Source: Streptomyces sp. NBC_00663
GTDB taxonomy: Bacteria; Actinomycetota; Actinomycetes; Streptomycetales; Streptomycetaceae
Assembly: GCF_036226885.1 (NCBI RefSeq)
Contig: NZ_CP109027.1
Coordinates: forward strand, 5,580,001 to 5,644,000
DNA length: 64,000 nucleotides
Direction: 5' to 3'
A program made the translations under genes and the position numbers. Below, piece after piece: positions 23,319 through 32,017 of the stretch (the first letter of the stretch is position 1; each line of letters begins with the position of its first letter). The notes under the pieces are model-generated. The model saw nothing but the letters and a program-made list of their open reading frames with translations. It was not told the DNA's origin and made no database searches.

Positions 23319-24953
23319 TCAGTCTCCCGCCACCAGCACGGCCCGCACGATCGGTCCGGCCGCGTCGACCCCGTGGCCGCCCTGCTCGGTCATGGCGGCC
23401 GCCGCCACATCATTGCGGAAGCCGGTGAACCAGCTGTTCGAGGTGGCGTTCCCGTCGACCTCCGCCGAGCCGGTCTTCGCGCCGATGTCGTCCCCGGCCA
23501 GGCCCCGCATGATGCCCGTCGCGGTGCCCGGCGCCTGCGTGGCCGTCATCCGCATCATCTGCTTCAGCTGGGAGACCGTGCTCGACCGCAGCCCCTCGGC
23601 GGTGGCCAGTTGGCGGCCGTCGAGCTTCGGCGAGACCAGGTACGGCTGGCGGAAGGTGCCGGTGATGGCGGTGGCCGTCACGGACGCCATGTTCAGCGGG
23701 TTCATGGTGACCTGGCCCTGGCCGATGGCGCCCGCCGCACGGTCCGGGCCGCTGACGGCCGGGACACTGCCGTCCTGGGAGGTGATGCCGGTCTTCCAGT
23801 TGTCGCGGCCGAGCCCGAACTTGTTCTGCGCCTCGGCCGTCAACGACTCGTCGGTCAGCGGCTTCTCGTCGATCAGCTTGATGAAGGCCGTGTTGCAGGA
23901 CCGCATGAAGCTGTTGGCGAGCGTGGCGCTCTCGTTGGGCTGCATGTTCTTGAGGTTGTGGAAGGTCTGTCCCTGCCACACCGCGTCGGGCGGGCAGGGC
24001 GCCGGGCTGTTCATCGAGGTCACGCCGTTGTCGATGAGCATCGCCGAGGTGACGATCTTCCAGGTGGAGCCCGGGGCGACCTTGCCCTCGAAGGCCGCGT
24101 TGAAGCCGTCGTCGCGGTGGTTGGCGACCGCCAGCACCTCGCCGGTGCTCGGCTTGACGGCGACCACCGAGGAGTTGTCGTACTGGGTCACCGCCTTCTC
24201 GGCGGCGGCCTGCGCGCCGGCGCTGATCGTGGTCCGGAGCTCCCCCGCCCTGCCCTTGGAGAGCGTCAGCAGCGAGGTGTCCGCAGAGCCGTCGCCGTCG
24301 TGCTGCACATACAGCTCGACGCCCGGTGTGCCGCCCGCCTTGGCGCCGTACTTCTCGCGCAGCGCGTCCAGGATCGGGCCGAGGGAGGGGTACTTGTCCT
24401 TCGTCAGCACCTTGCCGTTGCGGTCCACGGCCTCGATGGGCGGCGTGGACGACGTGCCGACGACAAGGCTGTCCTGGTCCGTCCGCAGCTCCGGGTGGAC
24501 CACGGACGGCTTCCAGTCGACCAGCGCCCTGCCGGTGGTGATCCCGCGCACGACGGTCAGAGAGCTCTTGTACGACAGCGGCTTGGACTTGCCCTCGTAC
24601 GACACCTTCGCCTTCACGGTGAAGGGCACGGTGGTGCCCCGGGCCGTACCGGGCGTGATCCGCACGCCGGTGATGTGCGCGTCCTCGGCGTACGACGTCA
24701 GCAGGGTCTGCGCCGATGCGTTGTTGTTGGTGAGCTGCGCCGCGGCCGTGGCCGAGCCTTTCTCCCAGTCCGCGAAGAACTTCGCCGATGTCTCCCGGAC
24801 CTCGTCGGCGTCGGGCGGACCGGTCTTGACCTCCGTGCCGGAGCCCCCGTCGCCGTTCAGCGCGGACACGATGTTGAACGCGCCGTACCCGGCCCCACCC
24901 ACCATCACGGCGAACACACTGCCGATGATGGTGACCTTGACCCCCTTGTTCAT
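23319..24953 (-). CDS. Penicillin-binding protein, class B transpeptidase, tandem paralogue
   Basis: A 544-residue class B penicillin-binding protein with the same layout as its downstream neighbour. A short cytosolic start and anchor (VTIIGSVFAVMVGGAGYGAF) are followed by an NTF2-like domain (SAKFFADWEKGSATAAAQLT) and a transpeptidase with SxxK in APGSTWKIV (about residue 295), SxN in FMRSCNTAF (about 351) and KTG in GAKTGSAEVDG (about 492). Catalytic motifs are identical to the paralogue, while sequence between them has drifted, consistent with an old duplication. The ATG at 24953 has GGGGAGGGG about 9 nt upstream. Expected role: septal or spore-wall peptidoglycan cross-linking. Confidence 0.92.
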   Translation of the reverse strand: MNKGVKVTIIGSVFAVMVGGAGYGAFNIVSALNGDGGSGTEVKTGPPDADEVRETSAKFFADWEKGSATAAAQLTNNNASAQTLLTSYAEDAHITGVRITPGTARGTTVPFTVKAKVSYEGKSKPLSYKSSLTVVRGITTGRALVDWKPSVVHPELRTDQDSLVVGTSSTPPIEAVDRNGKVLTKDKYPSLGPILDALREKYGAKAGGTPGVELYVQHDGDGSADTSLLTLSKGRAGELRTTISAGAQAAAEKAVTQYDNSSVVAVKPSTGEVLAVANHRDDGFNAAFEGKVAPGSTWKIVTSAMLIDNGVTSMNSPAPCPPDAVWQGQTFHNLKNMQPNESATLANSFMRSCNTAFIKLIDEKPLTDESLTAEAQNKFGLGRDNWKTGITSQDGSVPAVSGPDRAAGAIGQGQVTMNPLNMASVTATAITGTFRQPYLVSPKLDGRQLATAEGLRSSTVSQLKQMMRMTATQAPGTATGIMRGLAGDDIGAKTGSAEVDGNATSNSWFTGFRNDVAAAAMTEQGGHGVDAAGPIVRAVLVAGD

Positions 24954-25047
24954 GGAACTGAACCCCTCCCCGTTATCAGTCCTCCGCACTTTAAGTGGGC
25001 CGAGTGAAAACTGTGAGGGGTGTTTCCCTTTGTGGCCGAGTTGTTGA

Positions 25048-26799
25048 CTAGACCCAGGTGTCCAGCCACATCCGTGAACGCCAGTCATCGATCGGGATGG
25101 CGGTTCCGGTGTACAGGGGCCAGAAGTAGATGAAGTTCCAGGCGATCAGCAGCACCAGCACGCCCGCCCCGGTCGCCCCCGCCACCCGCCGGGTGTCGCT
25201 CGCCCCCGGCGGCCCGACGATCGCGCCGATCATCATCGCCACGGCCAGGCACAGGAAGGGCAGGAAGACGACGGCGTAGAAGAAGAAGATCGTGCGCTCC
25301 TGGTACATGAACCAGGGCAGATAACCGGCCGCGATACCGCAGGCGATGGCACCCGCGCGCCAGTCCCGGCGGAAGAACCAGCGCCACAGCACGTACAGCA
25401 CCGCGAAGGCCGCCGCCCACCACAGCAGCGGGGTGCCGATCGCGAGGACCTCGCGCGCGCACTTCTCCGTCGCGTCGACCGGGCAGCCGTCCTTGCCGGC
25501 GGCCGGGGACTCGTAGAAGTACGACACCGGGCGGCCGTCGACGATCCAGCTCCACGGGTTGGACTGGTAGGTGTGCGGGGAGCTGAGGCCCACATGGAAC
25601 TCGTAGACCTGGTGCTCGTAGTGCCACAGGCTGCGCCACCAGTCAGGGAACAGCCAGGACCAGTTGCTGTCCTTGCCGTCGGTCACGGCCCAGTTGCGGT
25701 AGTAGCCGCCGGAGCCGTCGGTCGGGGAGAGGATCCAGCCGAGCCAGGACAGCAGGTACGTGACGATCGCGACCGGGACCGTCGCCAGGAAGGTGATGCC
25801 GAGGTCGCGCTTGAGGACGGCCGTGTACGGGTGGCGGGCGCCGGCGACCTTGCGCGAGCCGACGTCCCACAGCACGGCCATCACACAGAACGCGGCCATG
25901 ATGTACAGGCCGTTCCACTTGGTGCCGATGGCCAGGCCCAGCATCAGGCCCGCCAGCCAGCGCCACGGACGCCACCCCAGGCGCGTGGTCTCCGCGGTGT
26001 GCGCGTCCGGGCGGACCCGGCCGTCCGCGTCGACCGGCAGCGCGGCGGCGAGTTTCTCGCGCGCCTTGTCCCGGTCGACCACCAGGCAGCCGAACGCGGC
26101 CAGCACGAAGAACATCAGCACACCGTCGAGCAGCGAGGTGCGGGCCATCACGAACGCCAGCCCGTCCACGGCCATCAGCGCGCCCGCGAGACAGCCGAGG
26201 AACGTCGAGCGGAAGATACGGCGGCCGATCCGGCACAGCATCAGGACCGACAGCGTGCCCAGCAGCGCCGTCATGAACCGCCAACCGAACGGGTCGAAGC
26301 CGAAGATCAGCTCGCCGACGCCGATGACGTACTTGCCGACCGGCGGATGCACGACGTACGACGCGTCCGTCGGGATCGTCACCTTGCTGCCGATGTCGAG
26401 GATGACGTCGTTGGCGTTCTTGTCCCAGGACACCTCGAAGCCGCGGTGGACGATCGCCCACGCGTCCTTGGCGTAGTACGTCTCGTCGAATATCACCGCC
26501 TTGGGGCTGCCCAGGTGCCAGAACCGGATCACGCCCGCGAACAGGGTGACGAGCAGCGGGCCGCCCCAGCCGGACCAGCGCACGAGCCGCTCCGTCAGCG
26601 CCTTCGGGAAGCCGAGCGCCGCCCACATGCGCGGGTTGGGCCGCGCGTACGGCGGCACCAGCCGGTCCCGGACATCGCTGCTGGGCCCCGCCGAGTAGCC
26701 GAAACGCCGCAGTCGCTGCTGCCACGAAGGCCGCTGGTCCTGCGGCGGCTGGTCCTGCCGGGTGTCCGTGGAGTCCATGGACGACGCTGTACTGGTCAC
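25048..26799 (-). CDS. pmt: Protein O-mannosyltransferase (PMT family)
   Basis: A 583-residue polyprenyl-phosphate-mannose protein mannosyltransferase with about eleven membrane helices. The catalytic acidic pair sits in the first external loop, KAVIFDETYYAKDAW, and the PMT landmark regions YVVHPPVGKYVIGVGELIFG and VDGLAFVMARTSLLDGVLMF follow. It glycosylates secreted proteins outside the membrane; in S. coelicolor Pmt (SCO3154) modifies PstS and is needed for phiC31 infection. The GTG start has TACGAT 6 nt upstream on the minus strand and no ribosome-binding site. It is divergent from rsmI, with 62 nt between starts. Confidence 0.93.
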   Translation of the reverse strand: MTSTASSMDSTDTRQDQPPQDQRPSWQQRLRRFGYSAGPSSDVRDRLVPPYARPNPRMWAALGFPKALTERLVRWSGWGGPLLVTLFAGVIRFWHLGSPKAVIFDETYYAKDAWAIVHRGFEVSWDKNANDVILDIGSKVTIPTDASYVVHPPVGKYVIGVGELIFGFDPFGWRFMTALLGTLSVLMLCRIGRRIFRSTFLGCLAGALMAVDGLAFVMARTSLLDGVLMFFVLAAFGCLVVDRDKAREKLAAALPVDADGRVRPDAHTAETTRLGWRPWRWLAGLMLGLAIGTKWNGLYIMAAFCVMAVLWDVGSRKVAGARHPYTAVLKRDLGITFLATVPVAIVTYLLSWLGWILSPTDGSGGYYRNWAVTDGKDSNWSWLFPDWWRSLWHYEHQVYEFHVGLSSPHTYQSNPWSWIVDGRPVSYFYESPAAGKDGCPVDATEKCAREVLAIGTPLLWWAAAFAVLYVLWRWFFRRDWRAGAIACGIAAGYLPWFMYQERTIFFFYAVVFLPFLCLAVAMMIGAIVGPPGASDTRRVAGATGAGVLVLLIAWNFIYFWPLYTGTAIPIDDWRSRMWLDTWV

Positions 26800-26805
26800 C
26801 GCGCC

Positions 26806-26811
26806 ATCGTA
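26806..26811 (-). promoter_or_regulatory. Predicted -10 box of leaderless pmt
   Basis: On the minus strand TACGAT lies 6 nt before the GTG at 26799. Confidence 0.5.
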
Positions 26812-26861
26812 GGGAACACGTCTGTGGGAGTCGCGTGGATGGGCCCTGCGAGGATGGAAAC

Positions 26862-27710
26862 GTGACAGGAACCCTTGTTTTGGCAGGCACCCCCATCGGT
26901 GACATCGCGGACGCCCCGCCCCGGCTGGCCGCGGAACTGGCCGCCGCGGACGTGGTCGCCGCCGAGGACACCCGGCGGCTGCGGCGCCTCACCCAGGCGC
27001 TCGGCGTCACCCCCAAGGGGCGTGTCGTGTCGTACTTCGAGGGCAACGAGGCCGCCCGTACACCCGAACTGGTCGAGGAACTCGTCGGCGGCGCGCGCGT
27101 GCTGCTCGTGACGGACGCCGGCATGCCCTCGGTCTCGGACCCCGGTTACCGGCTCGTCGCGGCCTGCGTGGAGAAGGACGTCAAGGTCACCGCCGTGCCG
27201 GGGCCGTCCGCCGTGCTGACGGCGCTCGCGCTGTCCGGGCTGCCCGTCGACCGGTTCTGCTTCGAGGGGTTCCTGCCCAGGAAGGCGGGGGAGCGGCTGT
27301 CGCGGCTGCGCGAGGTCGCCGAGGAGCGCCGGACCCTCGTCTACTTCGAGGCCCCGCACCGGCTGGACGACACCCTCGCCGCGATGGCCTCCGTCTTCGG
27401 CGAGGAACGGCGGGCGGCCGTCTGCCGCGAGCTGACCAAGACGTACGAGGAGGTCAAGCGCGGTCCGCTGGGGGAGCTGGCGGCGTGGGCCGCGGAGGGG
27501 GTGCGCGGGGAGATCACCGTCGTCGTGGAGGGGGCGCCCGAGAAGGGCGCGCAGGACGTGAGCGCCGAGGAGCTCGTGCGCCGGGTGCGCGTGCGCGAGG
27601 AGGCCGGCGAGCGCCGCAAGGAGGCGATCGCGGCCGTGGCGGTCGAGGCGGGACTGCCCAAGCGAGAGGTCTTCGACGCGGTCGTCGCGGCGAAGAACGC
27701 GGGGGCGTAG
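26862..27710 (+). CDS. rsmI: 16S rRNA (cytidine(1402)-2'-O)-methyltransferase
   Basis: A 282-residue SAM-dependent tetrapyrrole-methylase-fold enzyme that 2'-O-methylates C1402 in the ribosomal P site. Diagnostic parts are LVLAGTPIGDIADAPPR at the start, VAAEDTRRLRRL, the glycine loop VLLVTDAGMPSVSDPGYRL, VPGPSAVLTALALSGLP, RFCFEGFLPRK and the CRELTKTYEEV segment. The GTG at 26862 has GAGGA about 8 nt upstream and opens directly into the first beta strand. The C-terminal AVAVEAGLPKREVFDAVVAA is the usual helical tail. A hairpin terminator follows within 50 nt. Confidence 0.94.
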   Translation: MTGTLVLAGTPIGDIADAPPRLAAELAAADVVAAEDTRRLRRLTQALGVTPKGRVVSYFEGNEAARTPELVEELVGGARVLLVTDAGMPSVSDPGYRLVAACVEKDVKVTAVPGPSAVLTALALSGLPVDRFCFEGFLPRKAGERLSRLREVAEERRTLVYFEAPHRLDDTLAAMASVFGEERRAAVCRELTKTYEEVKRGPLGELAAWAAEGVRGEITVVVEGAPEKGAQDVSAEELVRRVRVREEAGERRKEAIAAVAVEAGLPKREVFDAVVAAKNAGA

Positions 27711-27725
27711 ACGACGTCTGTGAGG

Positions 27726-27756
27726 GGGGCGTAAAGCGCCCCTGAGCAGGGCGCTT
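27726..27756 (+). terminator. Terminator after rsmI, two overlapping hairpins
   Basis: GGGGCG...CGCCCC (27726-27742) and AAGCGCCC...GGGCGCTT (27734-27756) are mutually exclusive stems, and the second is followed by CTCCTCT. Confidence 0.7.
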
Positions 27757-27958
27757 CTCCTCTGAGCGCGCGCCCCACGCGCAGGCAAAGGGCGACGGCC
27801 GAAAGCAAAGCCCAGCCCCTGTCGGCAGGGCCGTTTCGGCAAGGAAGGTCCAAATCGGGTCCAACAGTCGACAGGGCTGATGCATTCGCGGCGGCGGAAG
27901 CGTCCACTGGTCGAAGGGACGCACCCGTCCCGGTGTCCAGCGGACCAGAGGAGCTGGC

Positions 27959-28369
27959 ATGAGCGAGATCGCAGGGCAGTCCGCCGCACTGCGCAGTGGC
28001 GCCACCGCCGTCGTCCACGAGTCGTACTCCTTCGCCTGCATGCGCTGCGGGCACGGCTGGGAGCAGTCGTACGAGATCGAGCACCACACCGACGCCGACG
28101 GCCACCAGTTCGTCATCTACGTCGCCGACCAGCAGGTCGTGCCGTCCCCGCTGTCCCGGCCCACGTGCCAGAACTGCGACGGCCACGTCGTGCGCATCAT
28201 GCGGCCGGGCCAGGTCTCCTCGGTGCTCGACGTGGTGCACCGCCATCAGCACGGCACCCCGCAGGCCGGCCCCGTAGAGGTGCCGGAGGTGCCCGCGCAG
28301 GGCAAGGAGCGCCATCACTGGCAGCTGTCCGATCTCCTGCACCCCTTCCACCACCGCAAGGCGAGCTGA
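27959..28369 (+). CDS. Zinc-ribbon-like protein of unknown function
   Basis: A 136-residue protein with two cysteine pairs, SFACMRCGHGWEQ near residue 24 and PTCQNCDGHVV near residue 70, spaced as in a zinc ribbon. Between them are strands EIEHHTDADGHQFVIYVADQ. The C-terminus is His-rich (HWQLSDLLHPFHHRKAS). GAGGAG lies about 7 nt before the ATG. Between the rsmI terminator and this gene are about 200 nt with no other open frame I can support. I know of no function; conservation near tatD in Streptomyces is my recollection. It could be a nucleic-acid-binding or metal-responsive factor. Confidence 0.78.
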   Translation: MSEIAGQSAALRSGATAVVHESYSFACMRCGHGWEQSYEIEHHTDADGHQFVIYVADQQVVPSPLSRPTCQNCDGHVVRIMRPGQVSSVLDVVHRHQHGTPQAGPVEVPEVPAQGKERHHWQLSDLLHPFHHRKAS

Positions 28370-28402
28370 GCTCCGCCGGTCCGGGTGGGCATGCCCCTTT
28401 CG

Positions 28403-28408
28403 TAGGAT
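28403..28408 (+). promoter_or_regulatory. Predicted -10 box of leaderless tatD
   Basis: TAGGAT lies 6 nt before the ATG at 28415. Confidence 0.5.
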
Positions 28409-28414
28409 CGGGGC

Positions 28415-29305
28415 ATGCCTTCGAACTCCTCCGCCGCTTCCGACAAGAACGCGGCGCCGCCGCTCCCGGAGCCCCTCCGGGTGCCCGTGGCCGACTCCCA
28501 CACCCACCTGGACATGCAGTCCGGGACGGTGGAGGAGGCGCTCGCGAAGGCCGCGTCGGTGGGTGTGACCACGGTGGTGCAGGTCGGCTGCGACATCAAG
28601 GGCTCGCGGTGGGCCGCGAAGACGGCCGCTGCCTTCGACAGCGTCCACGCGACCGTCGCCCTGCACCCCAACGAGGCGCCGCGCATCGTGCACGGCGACC
28701 CCGACGGCTGGTCCCGGCAGGGCGCCCGGCAGCCGGGGGGCGCGCAGGCGCTCGACGAGGCGCTCGCCGAGATCGACCGCCTCGCCGCACTCCCCCAGGT
28801 CAAGGGCGTCGGCGAGACCGGCCTCGACTACTTCCGCACCGGGCCCGAGGGCAAGGAGGCGCAGGAGCGCTCCTTCCGCGCCCACATCGAGATCGCCAAA
28901 CGGCACGGCAAGGCCCTCGTCATCCACGACCGCGACGCCCACGAGGACGTCCTGCGCGTGCTGAAGGAGGAGGGCGCACCGGAGCGGACGGTGTTCCACT
29001 GCTACTCCGGGGACGCGGAGATGGCCGAGGTGTGCGCCCGCGAGGGCTACTTCATGTCCTTCGCCGGCAACGTCACCTTCAAGAACGCCCAGAACCTGCG
29101 GGACGCGGTGGCGGTGGCCCCGCTGGACCTCCTCCTGGTGGAGACCGACGCGCCCTTCCTGACGCCGGTGCCGTACCGCGGACGGCCCAACGCGCCCTAC
29201 CTGATTCCGGTCACGGTGCGCGCGATGGCGGCGGTGCGCGGGATCGACGAGGACGCCCTGGCCACGGCCCTCGCCGTCAACACGGCACGCGCGTTCGGCT
29301 ACTGA
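28415..29305 (+). CDS. tatD: TatD family metal-dependent hydrolase
   Basis: A 296-residue TIM-barrel hydrolase of the amidohydrolase superfamily. Metal ligands are visible as VADSHTHLDMQ (H-x-H), the Glu in VKGVGETGLDYF, His in VIHDRDAHEDV, the FHCYSGDAEMAEV histidine and the Asp in LVETDAPFLTPVPYRG. TatD-type enzymes are 3'-5' exonucleases or deoxyribonucleases; some act in DNA repair. The sequence has a 20-residue Ser/Ala/Pro-rich N-terminal addition and a 15-residue insert (GDPDGWSRQGARQPGG) absent from E. coli TatD. The gene is probably leaderless and lies directly upstream of rpfB. Confidence 0.92.
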   Translation: MPSNSSAASDKNAAPPLPEPLRVPVADSHTHLDMQSGTVEEALAKAASVGVTTVVQVGCDIKGSRWAAKTAAAFDSVHATVALHPNEAPRIVHGDPDGWSRQGARQPGGAQALDEALAEIDRLAALPQVKGVGETGLDYFRTGPEGKEAQERSFRAHIEIAKRHGKALVIHDRDAHEDVLRVLKEEGAPERTVFHCYSGDAEMAEVCAREGYFMSFAGNVTFKNAQNLRDAVAVAPLDLLLVETDAPFLTPVPYRGRPNAPYLIPVTVRAMAAVRGIDEDALATALAVNTARAFGY

Positions 29306-29392
29306 ACACCACGCTGAGTACTCGCGTCGCTTTGGAGAGTGACGGCCGCTCCGCTAGGTTCTGGGTCTCTCTGGACCCTGGAGCGTGTCGGC

Positions 29393-30766
29393 GTGAGCAA
29401 CTCCCAGTACCAGACGTACGAGCCGTACGGCGCGGCCTACGACCCGCACAACGCGGAGACGCTGGCCTACGGCGTGCAGGTGGCGCCGACGCTGCCGATG
29501 CCGGTGGCGTACGAGGACACGTACCGGCCCGCCTACGACCTCGCCGGAGGAGCCACGCCGGTGCCGGCGCCCACGGCCGTGCCCACGTCGGCGCCCGTGC
29601 CCGCGCCTGCCTCGCGCGCCGGAGCGGACCGGCGGGCCGCGCGCCGGCGGAAGGCTCGGGGCCCCGAGCGCGTCGACAACACCATGCGCCGGCTGCTGCC
29701 GCAGGCGCTGGTCGTCGCGTTCCTCGCGGGCGGGACCACCGCGTTCGTCGCCGAGGACAAGGCCGTCGAGCTGAACGTCGACGGCAAGCCGCGCACCCTG
29801 CACACCTTCGCGGACGACGTGACCGAACTGCTCGCCGAGGAAGGTGTCGAGGTGGGAGCGCACGACGTGGTCGCGCCCGCCCCCGGCACGGAGCTCAGCA
29901 GCGGCGACGAGATCGCGGTGCACTACGGGCGCCCCGTACGCCTCACGATCGACGGGCAGCGGCACGAGGTGTGGACCACGGCGCACACGGTGGAAGAGGC
30001 GCTCAGACAGCTGGGGGTGCGTGCCGAGGGCGCGTATCTGTCCGCCGCACGCTCCCAGCGCATCGGGCGCGGCGGGCTCACGCTGGACGTGCGCACCGAG
30101 CGCGCGGTCACCGTCATGGCCGACGGACGGTCACGGACCGTCCGCACCAACGCGGCGACCGTGCGGGAGGTCGTCGAGGAGGCCGGCATCACGCTGCGCG
30201 GGCAGGACACCACGTCGGTCGCGCCGGAGAGCTTCCCGCGCGACGGACAGACGGTGACCGTGCTGCGGATCACCGGCACCAAGGAGGTCCGCGAGGAGGC
30301 GATCCCGTTCCGGGTGGAGCGCAGTGCGGACCCCACGCAGTTCAAGGGCACGGAGATCGTCGAGCAGGCCGGACGCGAAGGACTGCGGAAGGTCACGTAC
30401 TCCCTGCGCACCGTCAACGGGGTCCGGGAGAAGCCGCGGCGGATCAGGACCGAGGTGGTGCGCGAGCCGCGGGCCCAGGTGGTGAAGGTGGGCACGAAGC
30501 CCATGCCGACGTCGGTGCAGGGGGCGGACGGGCTGAACTGGCAGGGGCTCGCGGCGTGCGAGTCCGGCGGGCGGCCCGGCGCGGTGGACCCCTCGGGCAC
30601 GTACGGCGGGCTCTACCAGTTCGACACACAGACATGGCAGAGCCTCGGCGGCAGCGGACGCCCGCAGGACGCGCCGGCGGCGGAGCAGACGTTCCGGGCG
30701 AAGAAGCTGTACGTACGGCGCGGGGCGAGCCCCTGGCCGCACTGTGGGCGCCGGCTGCACGGCTGA
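29393..30766 (+). CDS. rpfB: Resuscitation-promoting factor RpfB-like, DUF348-G5-transglycosylase
   Basis: A 457-residue wall-lytic protein. A disordered Tyr/Pro/Ala-rich cytosolic N-terminus (about 95 residues) leads to one membrane helix (QALVVAFLAGGTTAFVAEDK). Three DUF348 ubiquitin-like domains follow (residues about 120-290), then a G5 domain (to about 370) and a C-terminal Rpf transglycosylase starting NWQGLAACESGG, with catalytic Glu near 389. It cleaves peptidoglycan during spore germination. The GTG at 29393 has GGAG 9 nt upstream; TAGGTT at 29355 may be the -10. Several Streptomyces rpf genes carry a c-di-AMP (ydaO) riboswitch, but the 87-nt gap from tatD is too short for one. Confidence 0.92.
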   Translation: MSNSQYQTYEPYGAAYDPHNAETLAYGVQVAPTLPMPVAYEDTYRPAYDLAGGATPVPAPTAVPTSAPVPAPASRAGADRRAARRRKARGPERVDNTMRRLLPQALVVAFLAGGTTAFVAEDKAVELNVDGKPRTLHTFADDVTELLAEEGVEVGAHDVVAPAPGTELSSGDEIAVHYGRPVRLTIDGQRHEVWTTAHTVEEALRQLGVRAEGAYLSAARSQRIGRGGLTLDVRTERAVTVMADGRSRTVRTNAATVREVVEEAGITLRGQDTTSVAPESFPRDGQTVTVLRITGTKEVREEAIPFRVERSADPTQFKGTEIVEQAGREGLRKVTYSLRTVNGVREKPRRIRTEVVREPRAQVVKVGTKPMPTSVQGADGLNWQGLAACESGGRPGAVDPSGTYGGLYQFDTQTWQSLGGSGRPQDAPAAEQTFRAKKLYVRRGASPWPHCGRRLHG

Positions 30767-30848
30767 GCGGTGTGGGGGCCGGCGCCGGGCGGGTTTCCGC
30801 TCGCCTGCGCCGGCGAGGTGCCGCTGCGCCCACCCGTGCCGCCCCAGC

Positions 30849-31075
30849 GGCACGACTGCCCGCAGTTGCGGTGGGTGGAGGGAGCGGAGTGGCTGGGGCG
30901 GGTGCCGGTCCTGCGGCATGGCTGTCCGCAGTTGCGGTGGGTGGAGGAGGCGGAGTGGCTGGGGCGGGTGCCGGTCCTGTGGCACGACTGCCTGCGGTTG
31001 CGGTGGGTGGAGGGAGCGGAGTGGCTGGGGCGGGTGCCGCGGCTGGGGGGCGGTCCTGCGGCACGGCTGTCCGTA
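30849..31075 (+). repeat. 66-bp G-rich tandem repeat between rpfB and ksgA
   Basis: Units start at 30849, 30915 and 30981, each 66 bp, with a partial fourth at about 31051. Each contains GGTGGGTGGAGGG and GGCTGGGGCGGG, giving G-quadruplex potential on the coding strand. Because 66 is a multiple of three, frames stay open on both strands. One plus-strand frame encodes a 22-residue repeat (LRWVEGAEWLGRVPVLRHG) and continues in frame into ksgA without a stop. The 357-nt gap between rpfB and ksgA holds nothing else I can identify apart from the ksgA -10 box. Confidence 0.85.
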
Positions 31076-31111
31076 GCCATGGCGGCGGACAGCCGAGCGG
31101 AGCGGCCCCCG

Positions 31112-31117
31112 TACCCT
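31112..31117 (+). promoter_or_regulatory. Predicted -10 box of leaderless ksgA
   Basis: TACCCT lies 6 nt before the GTG at 31124, and no ribosome-binding site precedes that start. Confidence 0.5.
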
Positions 31118-31123
31118 TGTCCC

Positions 31124-32017
31124 GTGACCAGCAGCCCCACCCCCGACGCCCTCCTCGGTCCCGCCGACATCCGTGAGCTCGCGGATGTTCTCGGTGTACG
31201 GCCGACCAAGCAGCGCGGACAGAACTTCGTCATCGACGCGAACACGGTCCGCCGGATCGTGCGTACCGCCGGCGTACGGCCGGACGACGTGGTCGTGGAG
31301 GTCGGGCCGGGACTCGGGTCGCTCACGCTCGCGCTGCTGGAGGCCGCCGAGCGCGTCACGGCGGTCGAGATCGACGACGTACTCGCCTCGGCCCTGCCCG
31401 CCACCATCGCCGCGCGCATGCCGACGCGGGCCGAGCGGTTCGCGCTGGTGCACTCCGACGCCATGCAGGTCGCCGAGCTGCCGGGGCCGCCCCCGACCGC
31501 GCTGGTCGCGAACCTGCCGTACAACGTCGCCGTGCCCGTGCTGCTGCACATGCTCGACACCTTCCCGAGCATCGAGCGCACCCTCGTGATGGTGCAGGCG
31601 GAGGTCGCCGACCGGCTCGCCGCCGGGCCCGGCTCCCGGGTGTACGGGGTGCCGTCCGTCAAGGCCAACTGGTACGCCGAGGTCAAGCGCGCCGGCTCCA
31701 TCGGGCGCAACGTCTTCTGGCCGGCGCCCAATGTCGACAGCGGGCTCGTGTCGCTGGTGCGGCGGGCCGAGCCGATCAAGACCAGCGCCTCCAAGCGTGA
31801 GGTCTTCGCCGTCGTGGACGCCGCGTTCGCGCAGCGCCGCAAGACCCTGCGGGCCGCGCTCGCCGGCTGGGCCGGCTCCGCGGCCGCCGCCGAGGCCGCC
31901 CTCGTCGCCGCCGGGGTCTCGCCGCAGGCACGCGGGGAGTCGCTCACGGTGGAGGAGTTCGCGCGGATCGCGGAGAACAAGGTGGAGCAGCAGGAGCAGG
32001 AGCAGGAGCAGCAGTGA
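31124..32017 (+). CDS. ksgA: 16S rRNA (adenine(1518)-N6/adenine(1519)-N6)-dimethyltransferase
   Basis: A 297-residue RsmA/KsgA enzyme that dimethylates A1518 and A1519 in 16S rRNA late in 30S assembly. Motifs are QRGQNFVIDANTVRRIV at the N-terminus, SAM motif I VVEVGPGLGSLTLALL, acidic motif II VTAVEID, the catalytic NLPYN of motif IV (LVANLPYNVAVP) and the C-terminal RRKTLRAAL. The GTG at 31124 matches the family N-terminus; the frame is open further upstream through the 66-bp repeat but has no ribosome-binding site there. The C-terminus is Glu/Gln-rich from a short CAGGAG repeat. The stop overlaps the ispE GTG. Confidence 0.94.
   Translation: MTSSPTPDALLGPADIRELADVLGVRPTKQRGQNFVIDANTVRRIVRTAGVRPDDVVVEVGPGLGSLTLALLEAAERVTAVEIDDVLASALPATIAARMPTRAERFALVHSDAMQVAELPGPPPTALVANLPYNVAVPVLLHMLDTFPSIERTLVMVQAEVADRLAAGPGSRVYGVPSVKANWYAEVKRAGSIGRNVFWPAPNVDSGLVSLVRRAEPIKTSASKREVFAVVDAAFAQRRKTLRAALAGWAGSAAAAEAALVAAGVSPQARGESLTVEEFARIAENKVEQQEQEQEQQ

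Noticed and set aside
29306..29392. c-di-AMP (ydaO) riboswitch before rpfB
   Set aside because: The gap after tatD is only 87 nt, shorter than the riboswitch, and no matching structure is seen.
30849..31075. CRISPR array
   Set aside because: The 66-bp units are contiguous, with no unique spacers and no cas genes.
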